Part shown: positions 39,958 through 41,561 of the stretch, piece after piece
How positions within the stretch are numbered: position 1 is the first letter of the stretch
How the letters are laid out: each line of letters begins with the position of its first letter
Source of the DNA: Treponema sp.
GTDB taxonomy: Bacteria > Spirochaetota > Spirochaetia > Treponematales > Treponemataceae
Length of the DNA stretch: 41,561 bases
Assembly (NCBI GenBank): GCA_016297405.1
Contig: JAEDGP010000010.1
Span: 1 to 41,561, forward strand
Direction: 5' to 3'
The notes under the pieces: model-generated
Seen by the model: only the letters and a program-made list of their open reading frames with translations
The model's database searches: none
What the model was told of the DNA's origin: nothing
Made by a program: the position numbers and the translations under genes

Positions 39958-41561
39958 ATGGAACTTAGTCACGAATTTTTGGTAGAGGACAGAGAATTTA
40001 CAGATTACGATGATTTTAAAAAGAACTGTAAATTGAAAGCTCCTAAAGATTTTAATTTTGCTTATGATATCGTAGATCGCTATGCGACTGACGATCCAAA
40101 TAAGCGTGCACTGGAATGGTGTGATGACAATGGTGAAGAACACACCTTCACTTTTGCCGATATTTCCCGCGAATCTAAAAGAGCTGCATATTGGCTTGTT
40201 TCAAAGGGAATTAAAAAAGGCGATACAGTTATGCTTATTTTGCGCCGCCGCTATGAATGGTGGTTCTTTATGCCTGCTCTTCATAGAATTGGTGCAATTG
40301 TAATTCCTGCTACAGATCAGCTTTTGCAGGCGGATATTGAATATAGAACAAATGCCGCTGATGTAAAGATGATCATTTCTTATGACAATCCACATATTCA
40401 GGAACAGATAGAAAAAGCCATGCCAAAATCTCCAACAGTAAAGACTCTTGTTACTGTTGGCAAGGATCGCGAAGGCTGGTGTTCATTCCATAAGGAGTAT
40501 GAATCTTTGCCAGCAGAATTCCCTCGTCCGGTGGGAGATGCTGCAACTCACAATGATGATCCAATGCTTCTGTATTTTACATCTGGTACATCAGGCTATC
40601 CAAAAATGGTAATTCAGGATTATGTATACCCAATCGGTCATATCATGACTGCAAAATACTGGCATGGCGTTGTGGATGATGGACTTCATCTTACTATTGC
40701 AGAAACTGGCTGGGCAAAAGCTACATGGGGTAAGCTTTATGGTCAGTGGATTTGTGGCACCGCGCAGTTCGTTTATGACATGAATATGCTTAAGCCGGAT
40801 AAGATGCTTCATATGATTTCAAAGTATGGGTTGACTACATTCTGTGCTCCTCCAACAGTATATCGTTTCCTTGTTCGTCAGGATCTTTCAAAATACGATT
40901 TGAGCAAGTGCCGCCGTTTCTCTACAGCTGGTGAAGCTTTGAACGGAGAAGTATACAACAAATGGCTTGAGCAGACTGGTAAGAAGATTTATGAAGGCTA
41001 TGGCCAGAGTGAATCAACAATTATTTGTGGAAACTTTATGGAAACTCCTGTTCGTCCAGGTTCAATGGGTCGTCCTAATCCACTTTATGATGTTGAAGTT
41101 TTGGATCAGAATGGAAAAGCAGTTCCTGCTGGAGAAGTTGGTGAACTTTGTATTCATGTTGAGAACGGTCGTCCATTTGGTCTTTTGAAGGGCTATTACA
41201 AAGATGTTTCTTTGACTGCAGCGGCATTTGACGGTGGTGTTTATCATACTGGCGACAATGTTTATATGGATGAAGACGGATATGTTTGGTTCGTTGGACG
41301 AAAAGACGATATCATCAAGTCTTCTGGATACAGAATCAGTCCGTTTGAAGTTGAATCTGTTTTGCAGAAACATCCAGCAGTTCTTGAATGCGCAGTTACT
41401 GGTGTTGAAGATGCAAAGCGCGGTATGGCTGTAAAGGCTACTATTGTTTTGAGCGCTGGTTATGAAGATCGGGATCACAAAGAAATGGAAGCAGAAATCC
41501 TTGCGTTTGCAAAGGAAAATACAGCTATGTATAAGTGTCCTAGAATCTTTGAATTTGTGAA
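39958..41561 (+). CDS. AMP-binding acyl-CoA synthetase (acetyl/medium-chain type), 3' end cut by window
   Basis: Such enzymes activate a carboxylic acid with ATP to an acyl-adenylate and pass it to CoA. The 534 codons visible have no stop. The P-loop-like motif YFTSGTSGYPK (206–216), YGQSE (348–352), YHTGD (429–433) and the hinge region GRKDDIIKSSGYRIS (447–461) are all intact. The C-terminal catalytic lysine would lie beyond the window edge. Overall it resembles medium-chain acyl-CoA synthetases rather than classic acetyl-CoA synthetase, which has a longer N-terminus. Substrate is not determinable. The start follows GGAG by five bases. It is divergent from the rluA-type gene. Confidence 0.9.
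   Translation, partial: MELSHEFLVEDREFTDYDDFKKNCKLKAPKDFNFAYDIVDRYATDDPNKRALEWCDDNGEEHTFTFADISRESKRAAYWLVSKGIKKGDTVMLILRRRYEWWFFMPALHRIGAIVIPATDQLLQADIEYRTNAADVKMIISYDNPHIQEQIEKAMPKSPTVKTLVTVGKDREGWCSFHKEYESLPAEFPRPVGDAATHNDDPMLLYFTSGTSGYPKMVIQDYVYPIGHIMTAKYWHGVVDDGLHLTIAETGWAKATWGKLYGQWICGTAQFVYDMNMLKPDKMLHMISKYGLTTFCAPPTVYRFLVRQDLSKYDLSKCRRFSTAGEALNGEVYNKWLEQTGKKIYEGYGQSESTIICGNFMETPVRPGSMGRPNPLYDVEVLDQNGKAVPAGEVGELCIHVENGRPFGLLKGYYKDVSLTAAAFDGGVYHTGDNVYMDEDGYVWFVGRKDDIIKSSGYRISPFEVESVLQKHPAVLECAVTGVEDAKRGMAVKATIVLSAGYEDRDHKEMEAEILAFAKENTAMYKCPRIFEFV

Noticed and set aside
1..41561. CRISPR array, IS element, prophage or toxin-antitoxin genes
   Set aside because: I saw no regularly spaced repeats, no transposase or phage motifs and no paired small toxin-like genes; all sizeable genes are accounted for.

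Overview
The window looks like core chromosome of a host-associated or free-living Treponema (Spirochaetota), moderately AT-rich and using the standard genetic code. The assignment rests on the EF-Tu sequence, on Asn replacing Ser at the E. coli Ser531 position of RpoB (as in other spirochaetes), on the order rpmG–tRNA-Trp–secE–nusG, and on uncoupled accessory genes around it. I cannot name the species from sequence alone.

Layout. (1) 1–1440: a gene-free, hairpin-rich start, then cysE on the minus strand with its own terminator. (2) 1441–12951: tRNA-Thr(GGT), rpmG, tRNA-Trp(CCA), secE, nusG, rplK, rplA, rplJ, rplL, rpoB, rpoC, closed by a very long terminator hairpin. (3) 13060–14116: rpsL and rpsG with their own promoter and terminator; fusA does not follow. 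(4) 14143–29904: a strong promoter, a leader of about 440 nt, tuf, then one nearly unbroken S10–spc–alpha run (rpsJ to rplQ, including secY, rpmJ and rpoA). It ends with a small zinc-ribbon protein gene and a terminator. infA, adk and map are absent from this run. (5) 29905–37941: purL (apparently leaderless), a thioredoxin-fold lipoprotein, and two overlapping CNNM/CorC-type membrane proteins. (6) 37896–39706, minus strand: a pseudouridine synthase gene (also apparently leaderless) translationally coupled to an omptin-like outer-membrane protease. (7) 39958–end: an AMP-binding acyl-CoA synthetase cut by the window edge.

How it works together. About 35 genes supply the ribosome, core RNA polymerase, NusG, EF-Tu and the Sec channel. 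They are tightly packed, mostly 0–20 nt apart, each with a clear Shine-Dalgarno site. The few larger gaps (before rplK, rplJ–rplL, rplL–rpoB, before rpsL, before tuf, tuf–rpsJ, rpsJ–rplC, secY–rpmJ) all contain strong inverted repeats, so they are the likely control points for stoichiometry.

Most notable points: an omptin-family protease with its full Asp-x-Asp / Asp-x-His catalytic set in a spirochaete; two identical leaderless promoter layouts (TTGAAA–17–TATAAT–6–ATG) at purL and rluA; an unnamed zinc-ribbon protein built into the alpha operon; an L17 with a histone-H1-like tail; and a long structured leader before tuf. I see no mobile element, CRISPR array, prophage or defence system.
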